From NCBI GenBank assembly GCA_030539595.1, contig JAUNXW010000026.1, positions 1 to 14,159 of the forward strand: DNA of 14,159 nt, read 5' to 3'. This DNA comes from Methanocorpusculum sp. (GTDB lineage Archaea; Halobacteriota; Methanomicrobia; Methanomicrobiales; Methanocorpusculaceae). The notes beneath the pieces are model-generated. The model ran no database searches. It was not told where the DNA came from and saw nothing but the letters and a program-made list of their open reading frames with translations. The translations under genes were made by a program, and so were the position numbers. This document shows, one piece after another, positions 7,831 to 14,152 of the stretch (within the stretch, counting starts at the first letter, position 1; each line of letters begins with the position of its first letter).

Positions 7831-7842
7831 CAATTTAATTAA
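7831..7842 (-). promoter_or_regulatory. Candidate TATA box for the ribbon-helix-helix gene
   Basis: On the minus strand, TTAATTAAATTG is centred about 29 bases upstream of the ATG at 7807, the expected position for a leaderless archaeal transcript. It overlaps the stop of the preceding gene. AGGAT directly abuts the ATG, too close to be a Shine-Dalgarno. Based on position only. Confidence 0.35.
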
Positions 7843-8258
7843 GGGTGTTCCTCTTCAGAGCCCCAGACCTTAAACACCTGAATTGTTTTTTCAGGGTTTG
7901 AAATTGCATTTGGAACTCTCATACATCCGCCGTCTTCTGTAACGCATACCTTAAACGAAAGATTCCAGCCCGCGGACAAAACAACGGAGCGCTCTTCGTA
8001 AACTCTTCTGGCAAGTTCTCTTGTGAGGTAGACATCATGCTCAACGTCTTCGATTAAGACCTCAGCCATGTATCTCATAATGTACCAGCGAAGCTCGGAA
8101 AGAAGCGAAAGGGAACTTGAAACGGTTGAAACCTCAATTGTGATTCCCCACGCGGTCTTTCTCGGATGATAAAATCTTAAGATGTGACGGCTTGTTTCAG
8201 AGTCTGAGAGTGTTTGATACAAGTCAACATCTTTTTTTGCTATACAGACAACCAGCAT
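7839..8258 (-). CDS. Probable DUF5804 family protein next to PAN
   Basis: This is a 139-residue soluble protein of unknown function. From memory, the segment running from VDLYQTLSDSETSRHILRF through SLLSELRWYIMRYMAEVL to LTRELARRVYEE matches the archaeal DUF5804 pattern seen in haloarchaea and methanogens. I could not check this against a database. The C-terminal third (about 95-139), with Cys105 and Cys112, is less familiar. The gene begins two bases after the stop of the PAN-like ATPase, without a clear Shine-Dalgarno, so it is very probably translationally coupled to it. That tight pairing suggests a role connected to the proteasomal ATPase, but this is inference. The gene is real by length, coupling and codon use. 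Confidence 0.65.
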   Translation of the reverse strand: MLVVCIAKKDVDLYQTLSDSETSRHILRFYHPRKTAWGITIEVSTVSSSLSLLSELRWYIMRYMAEVLIEDVEHDVYLTRELARRVYEERSVVLSAGWNLSFKVCVTEDGGCMRVPNAISNPEKTIQVFKVWGSEEEHP

Positions 8259-8260
8259 TT

Positions 8261-9700
8261 TCAGGTGTACATTAAGTCTCTGCGTTCGTCATCTTTGTCC
8301 TGATGACGAACTTTGCGGATTGCATTCATGAAATCGTCCCCGCAGATTGTATCGCTGTTGTTGCGTATTGCAAGCATTCCTGCCTCACGGCAAATTGCTT
8401 CAATTTCAGCGCCGGTAAGTCCTTCCGTGAGTGAAACAAGCGCGTCATAATCAACATTGTTCAAAGAACCCGCATCAGCCATTTTTCTCGTGTGTACTTT
8501 GAAAATCTGCATTCTTGCTTCCGAGTCCGGCGCTGGAATATTAATGAGCCGGTCGAATCTTCCCGGTCTTAACAGAGCTGCATCAAGCATATCGGGTCTG
8601 TTTGTTGCAGCCATTATTCTTATGTTTCCGCGGTTGTTGAACCCGTCCATTTCAGCCAAGAGCTGCATTAAGGTTCTCTGAACTTCTGCAGAGCCTGATG
8701 TTCCATCGTTTGTTCTCATTGAACCGACCGAATCGATTTCGTCAATGAAGACGACAACACCGTTATTTTTAACGGATAAGTCACGCGCAAGGCTGAATAA
8801 ATCGCGCACAAGCTGAGCTCCTTCGCCTATGTATTTGTGAATGAGTTCGCTTCCCGCCATTCTTAAGAATGGAACGCCCGCGTTGTTTGCAACGGCTTTG
8901 GCAATTAACGTTTTTCCAGTTCCAGGCGGTCCGTAAAGCAGAACTCCTTTCGGAGGAACAACACCGAATTTTTCAAAGGCTTCTGGTCTTGTAAGAGGAT
9001 ATTCTACGGCTTCCCTTACTTCAACGATTTCATCTTTGAGTCCTCCGATGTCTGCAAATGTTGTTGTAGGTTTCTCTTCAAGCTCCATTACTTTTACACG
9101 CGAGTCTACTGAGTCGCCGATTATTTTTATTACGGAAAGGGTGTTGTTTACAGCAACTTTGCTTCCTGTTTTGACAGTTTCATACATCTGAGGGGTTGTC
9201 TGTGTTACATATTCCTGATTGTTTCCCATCTGTCGAAGGTAAAGTTCATTGTCCGGAAGTTTTTCAAGAACTGATGCAACGAAAAGCGGTAAGCGCTTGA
9301 GCTGGTTGTTTTCCTTCTTTATCTGGAGGTTGTCCATTCTGAGTCTGTTGTTGTCAAGTTTTACAGATTCGTTTTCGTTTTTTGAGAGTTTGAGAAGGTT
9401 CTGAAGTGCTTCGTTTTCATTTGACAGAATGTCTGCACGTTCTTTTGTTTTTAGGTATTCGTTATTGAGTAAGTCTATTTTTGATTTTGATTCGCTGATT
9501 AAACGGTTCAGTGATTCTATTTCGGTCTTAGATAGACTTTGGAATTTTTTAAGCGATTTGATTTCGGTTTTTATTTTTTTATTTTCTTTTTCAAGGTTCT
9601 GGTATTCTTCGTTGAGGTCGCTGTAGTTGAGTGCCTCTGGTGATATTTTTACTTCGGTCTTTTTAGACTTTATATTTGGTGTTGATATTCCTTCTTCCAT
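8261..9700 (-). CDS. pan: Proteasome-activating nucleotidase (PAN-like AAA ATPase) with extended coiled coil
   Basis: PAN is the hexameric archaeal unfoldase that opens the 20S proteasome and threads substrates into it. The order is: acidic/basic N terminus, a long coiled coil (about 25-137) ending at Pro138, an OB-fold domain (about 138-205), then the AAA module. Walker A GPPGTGKT is at 257-264, the pore loop Tyr290-Ile-Gly within KYIGEGA, Walker B with FIDEID around 318-323, sensor 1 Asn367, and arginine fingers around 378-384 in LLRPGRFDR. The C terminus ends Met-Tyr-Thr, fitting the HbYX motif that docks into the 20S ring. At 479 residues it is about 50 longer than M. jannaschii PAN (430), mainly in the coil. 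Alternatives such as Cdc48 are excluded by the single AAA domain and the HbYX end. A strong TATA box lies upstream. Confidence 0.9.
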   Translation of the reverse strand: MEEGISTPNIKSKKTEVKISPEALNYSDLNEEYQNLEKENKKIKTEIKSLKKFQSLSKTEIESLNRLISESKSKIDLLNNEYLKTKERADILSNENEALQNLLKLSKNENESVKLDNNRLRMDNLQIKKENNQLKRLPLFVASVLEKLPDNELYLRQMGNNQEYVTQTTPQMYETVKTGSKVAVNNTLSVIKIIGDSVDSRVKVMELEEKPTTTFADIGGLKDEIVEVREAVEYPLTRPEAFEKFGVVPPKGVLLYGPPGTGKTLIAKAVANNAGVPFLRMAGSELIHKYIGEGAQLVRDLFSLARDLSVKNNGVVVFIDEIDSVGSMRTNDGTSGSAEVQRTLMQLLAEMDGFNNRGNIRIMAATNRPDMLDAALLRPGRFDRLINIPAPDSEARMQIFKVHTRKMADAGSLNNVDYDALVSLTEGLTGAEIEAICREAGMLAIRNNSDTICGDDFMNAIRKVRHQDKDDERRDLMYT

Positions 9701-9726
9701 AGATTTACTTTTAAATTTGTTTTATG

Positions 9727-9741
9727 TATTTATAATCTATC
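9727..9741 (-). promoter_or_regulatory. TATA box/BRE of the PAN-like gene
   Basis: The minus strand carries TTATAAATA (complement of 9727-9735), preceded by a purine-rich BRE-like stretch. It is centred about 31 bases before the ATG at 9700, which would give a transcript with a leader of only a few bases. It is the cleanest promoter in the window. Confidence 0.6.
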
Positions 9742-10019
9742 TGATTCGGGTATCATTAATTGAGTGTTTTATAGATTGTCAGTTTTTTTTTTGCTTTTAA
9801 CAAAATTGATGAAGATAAGCCCAAATAACCAACAATCAGACTGAACGGATTAAGCGAGGTCTAAACTTAACACAATAAAAAATTGTAAAGAGATTAGATT
9901 GATTAGCGGTTTCATATCCAAGATAACTCGCGTAGTCTCACATCATCATCTATTCAAAACCATCATATTTATTAAAGACTCAGCCGAAATCTCAAAAAAT
10001 CACGACATCAAATAGAATC
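9742..10019. other. AT-rich intergenic stretch without a recognisable gene
   Basis: No open reading frame of note lies on either strand between the PAN promoter and the tRNA promoter region. Visible features are a long T run around 9782-9791 and a small perfect hairpin, ACAAT at 9872-9876 with ATTGT at 9882-9886. A TGATGA near 9808 followed by CTGA near 9840 resembles half a C/D box RNA but lacks the second box pair and terminal stem. It may hold an unrecognised small RNA or be old non-coding sequence. Confidence 0.5.
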
Positions 10020-10028
10020 CTTTTAATG
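10020..10028 (+). promoter_or_regulatory. Weak candidate TATA box of tRNA-Gly
   Basis: CTTTTAATG is centred about 43 bases before the mature tRNA, which would give a short leader of roughly 17 bases. A second AT-rich candidate around 10042-10049 lies too close to the tRNA for the usual 26-base spacing. Tentative. Confidence 0.3.
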
Positions 10029-10066
10029 CTTGTAAGTCAATCTTATTTACGCAACTCAATGCGAAA

Positions 10067-10138
10067 GCATCGATAGTGTAGAGGTTATCACTAGGCGTTG
10101 CCAACGCCTAAACTCGGGTTCGAGTCCCGGTCGATGCA
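10067..10138 (+). tRNA. tRNA-Gly (GCC)
   Basis: A complete cloverleaf can be drawn. The acceptor is GCATCGA with TCGATGC, and the D stem AGTG with CACT. The anticodon stem AGGCG with CGCCT encloses loop TTGCCAA, giving anticodon GCC at 10100-10102. The T stem TCGGG with CCCGG (one G-T pair) encloses TTCGAGT. The discriminator is A138. The 72 bases carry no intron, and CCA is not encoded. It reads glycine GGC/GGU codons. Confidence 0.96.
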
Positions 10139-10150
10139 CTTTGTTTTTTT
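10139..10150 (+). terminator. T-rich terminator after tRNA-Gly
   Basis: Directly after the discriminator base comes a T-rich tract including seven consecutive T residues, the usual archaeal termination signal. It runs straight into the TATA-like element of the next gene. Confidence 0.6.
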
Positions 10151-10156
10151 ATAATT
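10147..10156 (+). promoter_or_regulatory. Candidate TATA box of the small membrane protein/flavoprotein pair
   Basis: TTTTATAATT overlaps the end of the tRNA terminator. It predicts transcription starting near 10178 with a leader of about 30 bases before the ATG at 10208. An imperfect palindrome at 10165-10183 would straddle the start point, suitable for an operator. Confidence 0.4.
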
Positions 10157-10164
10157 TTCATGAA

Positions 10165-10183
10165 GATAACACTATGTTGTATC
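10165..10183 (+). repeat. Imperfect palindrome sharing a 10-base core with the MATE promoter
   Basis: The sequence is GATAACA-CTA-TGTTGTATC, a dyad with a bulge. Its core ACACTATGTT recurs on the minus strand at 14136-14145, upstream of the MATE gene. Possible shared operator; chance is not excluded. Confidence 0.35.
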
Positions 10184-10207
10184 AACAAATTCAAACATGG
10201 ATAAATT

Positions 10208-10450
10208 ATGCCTGAAAAAAAGAAATCAATCGCAAAAACAGCCGGAAAAGGAATAGCTGCTTATCTGACCGATTGGAAAAACCTGCTTGCTCATGCACTT
10301 TTCGGTGTTGTTCTTCTTGTAATCGCTATATTTGCGCCGATTCCAATTTACGCTCGTCTGTTACTGATTGCAGCCCTTATCTGCTGCAACATTCTGCGTA
10401 TGAGATGGTCAAAGAAGAGAAAAGAAAAATTATCAGATTCGTCACATTAA
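10208..10450 (+). CDS. Small two-helix membrane protein, unknown function
   Basis: The 80-residue protein has a basic N terminus (PEKKKSIAKTAGKG), two closely spaced membrane helices (about 27-44 and 47-63) separated by a short PIP turn, and a basic C terminus (RMRWSKKRKEK). By the positive-inside rule both ends face the cytoplasm. I do not recognise a family. It precedes the flavoprotein gene by 25 bases on the same strand, so it is probably co-transcribed and may be its membrane partner, by position only. The ATG at 10208 has no strong Shine-Dalgarno; GGAT lies about nine bases upstream. Confidence 0.72.
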   Translation: MPEKKKSIAKTAGKGIAAYLTDWKNLLAHALFGVVLLVIAIFAPIPIYARLLLIAALICCNILRMRWSKKRKEKLSDSSH

Positions 10451-10475
10451 AAAATAATCAGGTCAATTTAATATT

Positions 10476-11045
10476 ATGGCAGATGTAGTTTTAATATCCG
10501 GAAGCCCAAGAACTGATGGAAACACTGAATGCGCTCTCAATGCATGCAAAAGAAAAATTGAAGAGCGAGGTCTCACAGCCAAAATAATTTCCCTGCGCGG
10601 AAAACAAATAAACGGATGCATTGCCTGCGGTCAGTGCGGAAAACTCGGCAAATGTTCCCTCAAGGATGACCTAAACGCAATGCTTGACGACATCAAAGAA
10701 GCTGACGGATTTATAATAGGTGCTCCCGTATATTTCGGAACTGCCAGAGGAGACGTAATGAACCTTCTTCAGCGCGTTTCAATGGTTGCAAGAGCCAATG
10801 GGAACTGGCTGTCTGGAAAAATTGGAGGTCCTGTGGTTGTTGCAAGACGCGGAGGACTTACATCCACCCTTCAGGAAATGCTGATGTCATTCTTTATTTC
10901 TGGAATGATCGTCTGCGGTTCAACTTACTGGAATATTGCCTTTGGGCATAAACAAGGAGACGTTGCAAATGACACTGAAGGCATTGCAACCCTTGAAACA
11001 TTTGCATCAAACGTAGCTGACTTAATTATCAAAGTCAGAAAATAA
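10476..11045 (+). CDS. Flavodoxin-fold NAD(P)H-dependent reductase / iron-sulfur-flavoprotein-like
   Basis: The 189-residue protein has a flavodoxin-like fold. The N-terminal strand and phosphate loop read LISGSPRTDGNT (6-17), the FMN-binding pattern of NADPH-dependent FMN reductases. A later segment, IIGAPVYFGTARGDV near 80-94, is the typical second FMN contact. Between them Cys48, Cys51, Cys54 and Cys60 form C-x2-C-x2-C-x5-C, matching the compact cluster motif described for the Methanosarcina iron-sulfur flavoprotein Isf. A [4Fe-4S] cluster is therefore likely alongside FMN. Isf-type proteins move electrons from ferredoxin and have been linked to reducing oxygen or peroxide. The protein is cytoplasmic. 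It follows the small membrane protein, and its end overlaps the convergent fdhD gene by 11 bases. Confidence 0.88.
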   Translation: MADVVLISGSPRTDGNTECALNACKRKIEERGLTAKIISLRGKQINGCIACGQCGKLGKCSLKDDLNAMLDDIKEADGFIIGAPVYFGTARGDVMNLLQRVSMVARANGNWLSGKIGGPVVVARRGGLTSTLQEMLMSFFISGMIVCGSTYWNIAFGHKQGDVANDTEGIATLETFASNVADLIIKVRK

Positions 11046-11763
11046 CTCTTTGCGCTCCCGCGTAAATTGTGAACCTTCCCTCTCTCGTAAAACAGATGAG
11101 GGTCACATTGCTTTTTTCAGCGAGTTTGATTCCAGCAGTCGTTGATGCAGCGCGGGAGACAATTATTGGAATCCCTGCATTTACCGCCTTGACAACCATA
11201 CCCGAAGGCTGCCTTCCGGTGCATCCTATTGCACATTCTGCTGGATTGAGATTATTTAAAACCATGAAGCCTATCGCTTTATCGACTGTGTTGTGTCTGC
11301 CGATATCGGAAAACATTGCGGCTTTTTTTCCGCGCGAATAAAGAACCGTGCAGTGAAGCCCTCCCGTTTCGTTCCACACGTCAGCATCCAAATCACTGCG
11401 CATTTTAAAAATAATCTCCGGCGTTATGGTTTGTTGCGAACTTACAATTTTATTTGAAACTCCCGGGTCAAATCCGCCGGCGGATTCAAGAGCGCCTTCA
11501 ACTTTTTTTATTCGCTCAGCTTCAACGAAAACAGATAATCCTTCAACCTTGACGGAGAGAATTTTTTCAGCAATTCCCGAAGCTATAAAAAATCCTGCGC
11601 CGAGTTCGGCAAGAAAATCATCACTTGCAACCATCTCAATGAAAAATTCTCCGTTGAGGTAAAGTTTTATTTTTTCTTCGATGACTACAGTATCTTCAAT
11701 TTCTTCAGTGTTGCCATTTCTGTATTTGAGCCCGCAGGCTTTTGAAATCATTTTATCATACAT
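11035..11763 (-). CDS. fdhD: FdhD-family formate dehydrogenase accessory protein lacking the CXXC motif
   Basis: FdhD transfers sulfur from a cysteine desulfurase to the Mo/W-bis-MGD cofactor of formate dehydrogenases. The 242-residue protein shows the family's later blocks: GGLHC (134-138), DIGRHNTVDKAIG (153-165), a GRQPSGMVVKA block (183-193) equivalent to SSRASYEMVQKS, IPIIVSRAASTTAGIKLAE (198-216) and the C-terminal TLICFTREGRFTIYAGAQR. The catalytic Cys-x-x-Cys of E. coli FdhD (121/124) should fall around residues 96-101, where this protein has GGFDPG and no cysteine. C177-x3-C181 lies elsewhere and is unusual. It may use another cysteine or act only as a cofactor-binding chaperone. The ATG at 11763 overlaps cbiZ by eight bases, with GAGG nine bases upstream. 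Confidence 0.85.
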   Translation of the reverse strand: MYDKMISKACGLKYRNGNTEEIEDTVVIEEKIKLYLNGEFFIEMVASDDFLAELGAGFFIASGIAEKILSVKVEGLSVFVEAERIKKVEGALESAGGFDPGVSNKIVSSQQTITPEIIFKMRSDLDADVWNETGGLHCTVLYSRGKKAAMFSDIGRHNTVDKAIGFMVLNNLNPAECAIGCTGRQPSGMVVKAVNAGIPIIVSRAASTTAGIKLAEKSNVTLICFTREGRFTIYAGAQRVIF

Positions 11764-12631
11764 TTTTCAGTTCCTCTAAATCCGCCTTAGGATGTTTTAT
11801 AAGATATTCTGCGGTCTTTTTATTATGCAGAAGATGACACTCTGTGCACGCCCAGACAGGTTCTCCGTCGGTTGAACTTGCAACCCATCCCCCAAGAGAT
11901 TCATCTTTGCAAGGATAAAACGGGCAGTAGCAGAAATCACAGACCTGACCTTTGAAATGGCACGGATAATATGGGCAGTCTTCTTTTATCCACTCAAACC
12001 AGCCTGTGTTGCCGTATCTTGAATAAATAAAAAATGAAGGTCTGTTTCTGACTACAGTTCCTTCGTGACGTTTTATTGCTTCGGTCACTCCGTGAAGAAC
12101 CGACGCGTAAATTCTTTTACCGGGCTCGGTAAAAGTTCCCGCATAAGTATGTTTAATCTCGCCTGTCTCATACGCGGCAATTACAGCATCCGAGGTTGTT
12201 CCCGTAAAGTCGCGACCGAGAAGTCTGAGCGCGTGGGCTTTTGCTTCTGTTGCAGTGATTATTGTTTCAAGCAGAGCCGCATCTGAAAAACCTTCGGCAG
12301 ATACCACTATTATGTTTATTGTGTGGGGCTTTGTCGGGTCAGGATTTGGATTTGAAACCCCTGCTGTTACAAAAACCGTGATGTAGTCATACTGAACAAC
12401 GCATAAATCCTGCATCCAGACAGCTGTAAGGAGACCGAATGCATCATTTTTAAAATCATTCTCTGATAGAATATTTCTGATATATTCAAGCGGGTTGTCA
12501 TGACAGAAGTCTTTTGGAACTGTATGATTCATTAAAGTCGATACATATCTTATTCCTCCGTCAACTCCTGTGCTTACTGCTTTGAAGTCTCCCCAAACAA
12601 ATAAAGTATCTTTCGTGTAGTGATAACGCAT
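11756..12631 (-). CDS. cbiZ: Adenosylcobinamide amidohydrolase CbiZ with C-terminal cysteine-rich domain
   Basis: CbiZ hydrolyses the aminopropanol arm of adenosylcobinamide to give adenosylcobyric acid, allowing archaea to salvage cobinamide for cobalamin synthesis. The CbiZ domain covers about residues 5-190, with STGVDGGIR (20-28), NHTV (35-38), TAGVSN (89-94), HTINIIVV (103-110), an ALLETIITATEAK block (119-131) and GTTSDAV (144-150). Residues about 198-282 form a second domain rich in cysteine: C219, C224, C231, C234, C236, C241, C262, C265, plus H225, H266 and H269. This matches my recollection of the Cys_rich_small family and probably binds zinc or an Fe-S cluster. No signal peptide is seen. 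It is joined to fdhD by an eight-base overlap and follows the MATE gene by 45 bases. Confidence 0.88.
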   Translation of the reverse strand: MRYHYTKDTLFVWGDFKAVSTGVDGGIRYVSTLMNHTVPKDFCHDNPLEYIRNILSENDFKNDAFGLLTAVWMQDLCVVQYDYITVFVTAGVSNPNPDPTKPHTINIIVVSAEGFSDAALLETIITATEAKAHALRLLGRDFTGTTSDAVIAAYETGEIKHTYAGTFTEPGKRIYASVLHGVTEAIKRHEGTVVRNRPSFFIYSRYGNTGWFEWIKEDCPYYPCHFKGQVCDFCYCPFYPCKDESLGGWVASSTDGEPVWACTECHLLHNKKTAEYLIKHPKADLEELKNV

Positions 12632-12658
12632 GAATTAATTGCTCTATAAAATGTATGG

Positions 12659-12674
12659 TGTATTATTAAAAAAG
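12659..12674 (-). terminator. T-rich stretch after the MATE gene, overlapping a TATA-like site for cbiZ
   Basis: Just after the MATE stop the minus strand reads CTTTTTTAATAATAC. The T run could terminate the MATE transcript. TTTAATAATA, centred about 33 bases before the cbiZ ATG, could serve as its TATA box. Both readings are tentative; read-through is equally possible. Confidence 0.35.
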
Positions 12675-12676
12675 AA

Positions 12677-14107
12677 TTATTCTTCTCCACCAAGGTGGAG
12701 TTTGTTTGTCTTCCAGTGTCCGAGTTTGTAGAAGAAGAAGTCAAAAGCAAATACGATTACGCTGCTGAAGGCGACAGTAATCCAGATGTGTTCAATTGGA
12801 TGACCTGTAAACACCAGATATGCTGAAAGACCTACCTGGAAAATTAATTGACCCGCAAGCGCAGAATACATTCCCGGGCGAGTCATACCCGCTCCATTCA
12901 TTGCAAATCCCATTGTCATAGCCGCAGCAATTATGAAATACGACAGCGGAACAATCTGCATGAATGAAATTCCTATGGAAAGCGAGTCAGCTGTTGCTCC
13001 GAATATTTCCAGAAGGTGAGGAGCAAAGATAAGATACGCTGCACCAACAAGAGCCATGAAAACCATGTTGATAATAACAGCATAGCGCACGGATTTTTCA
13101 GCACGCTCGACTTTTCCGGCGCCCAAGTTTTGACCGACCATCACAGACACACCTGTGCATAAACCCATTACGAGAACGAATCCAAGCATATCAAGTCTTC
13201 CGCAAATACCGTAAGCTGCAACAGCGGCTGTTCCGTAAATTGCTATTACGGCTGTCATTCCAACGAATGCAAATGAGCGGATACCGCTTTGAATTGCCGA
13301 AGGAATTGCAACCATTACAATATTCAGCAGGAGTTTGGGTTCAAATGTCCATTTTTTCGGGAACTTGATTGGGCTGTTTTTCTTTGACGGTAAGAGATAC
13401 ATCGCGGCAATAAGAAGAATCACACCAAGCGCTCTTGAAGTAAGTGTAGCATAAGCAGAGCCTGCAATTCCGCATTCGGGGAAAATCCAAAGTCCTTGGA
13501 TAAGTGATGGGTTGAGTGCAATGTTTATGAGGTTTACGGCAATCATCACAAACATTGGCGTCCTTGAGTCTCCTGTGCTCTGGAAAACTGTTGTCAGGAT
13601 GAACAGGATGACCATTATGAAGATACCTGTTAATGCAGGTCTGAGATATTTTACTCCTTCGGCAACTACTTCGGGGTCAGCGCCTAAAAGAACTAAGACG
13701 TTTTCCGAGAAGAAGAATCCTATTACTGCTATGATTATTGAGAGACCTATTGCAACGTATAAGGAGTGTGCAAGTATTATCTGGATTCTTTCATATTTTG
13801 CCGATCCGTAAGCTCTGGAAACGAATGCTGCTGTTGCGGTAACTACTCCAAATATTACGGTCATTAAGACCATAATTACAGACATGCTCATTGTTCCTGC
13901 AGCTATTGCGTTGTCTCCGAGATGTCCTATGAAGTACATGTCCACAACTTCAAGAACACTTTGGAGAAGGTTGCTGAGAATTATCGGGAGCGCTACTATT
14001 AAGAGTGCTTTAAGGACATTTCCTTCGGTTAGAAAATTCCCTTTTCGAGCCTCTTTTGCCGAACCGTCTGCATTTTCGGCTGTTTGTGGTGCTGATATTT
14101 TATCCAT
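12677..14107 (-). CDS. MATE family efflux transporter
   Basis: The 476-residue membrane protein has about 12 helices in two MatE repeats (about 30-245 and 255-465). Diagnostic segments are ALPIILSNLLQSVLEVVDMYFIGHLGD (39-65) and FQSTGDSRTPM near 179 in the first repeat, and GLCTGVSVMVGQNLGAGKVERA near 325-346 with GAGMTRPGM in the second. MATE proteins export cationic drugs or metabolites in exchange for Na+ or H+. The substrate cannot be inferred. The first 25 residues are polar and precede helix one. No Shine-Dalgarno is seen at the ATG, suggesting a short or absent leader. It lies 45 bases before cbiZ on the same strand; a role in corrinoid handling would be speculation. Confidence 0.92.
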   Translation of the reverse strand: MDKISAPQTAENADGSAKEARKGNFLTEGNVLKALLIVALPIILSNLLQSVLEVVDMYFIGHLGDNAIAAGTMSMSVIMVLMTVIFGVVTATAAFVSRAYGSAKYERIQIILAHSLYVAIGLSIIIAVIGFFFSENVLVLLGADPEVVAEGVKYLRPALTGIFIMVILFILTTVFQSTGDSRTPMFVMIAVNLINIALNPSLIQGLWIFPECGIAGSAYATLTSRALGVILLIAAMYLLPSKKNSPIKFPKKWTFEPKLLLNIVMVAIPSAIQSGIRSFAFVGMTAVIAIYGTAAVAAYGICGRLDMLGFVLVMGLCTGVSVMVGQNLGAGKVERAEKSVRYAVIINMVFMALVGAAYLIFAPHLLEIFGATADSLSIGISFMQIVPLSYFIIAAAMTMGFAMNGAGMTRPGMYSALAGQLIFQVGLSAYLVFTGHPIEHIWITVAFSSVIVFAFDFFFYKLGHWKTNKLHLGGEE

Positions 14108-14131
14108 TTTGTATCGCGACTATATTATGAG

Positions 14132-14152
14132 GATAACATAGTGTATAAATGT
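14132..14152 (-). promoter_or_regulatory. Candidate promoter and operator-like dyad of the MATE gene
   Basis: On the minus strand, TTTATACACTATGTTATC combines a TATA-like box (about 40 bases before the ATG at 14107) with a dyad sharing the ten-base core ACACTATGTT with the element at 10165-10183. A second AT-rich box at 14120-14129 lies too close to the start for a leaderless transcript. Confidence 0.4.

Noticed and set aside
9807..9843. Possible C/D box sRNA (TGATGA then CTGA)
   Set aside because: The C box has T instead of a purine at its first position, the spacing is too short for internal D'/C' boxes, and no terminal stem is visible.
12065..12286. Plus-strand open frame opposite cbiZ
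   Set aside because: Antisense to a well-supported CbiZ domain, with no family resemblance or start signals.
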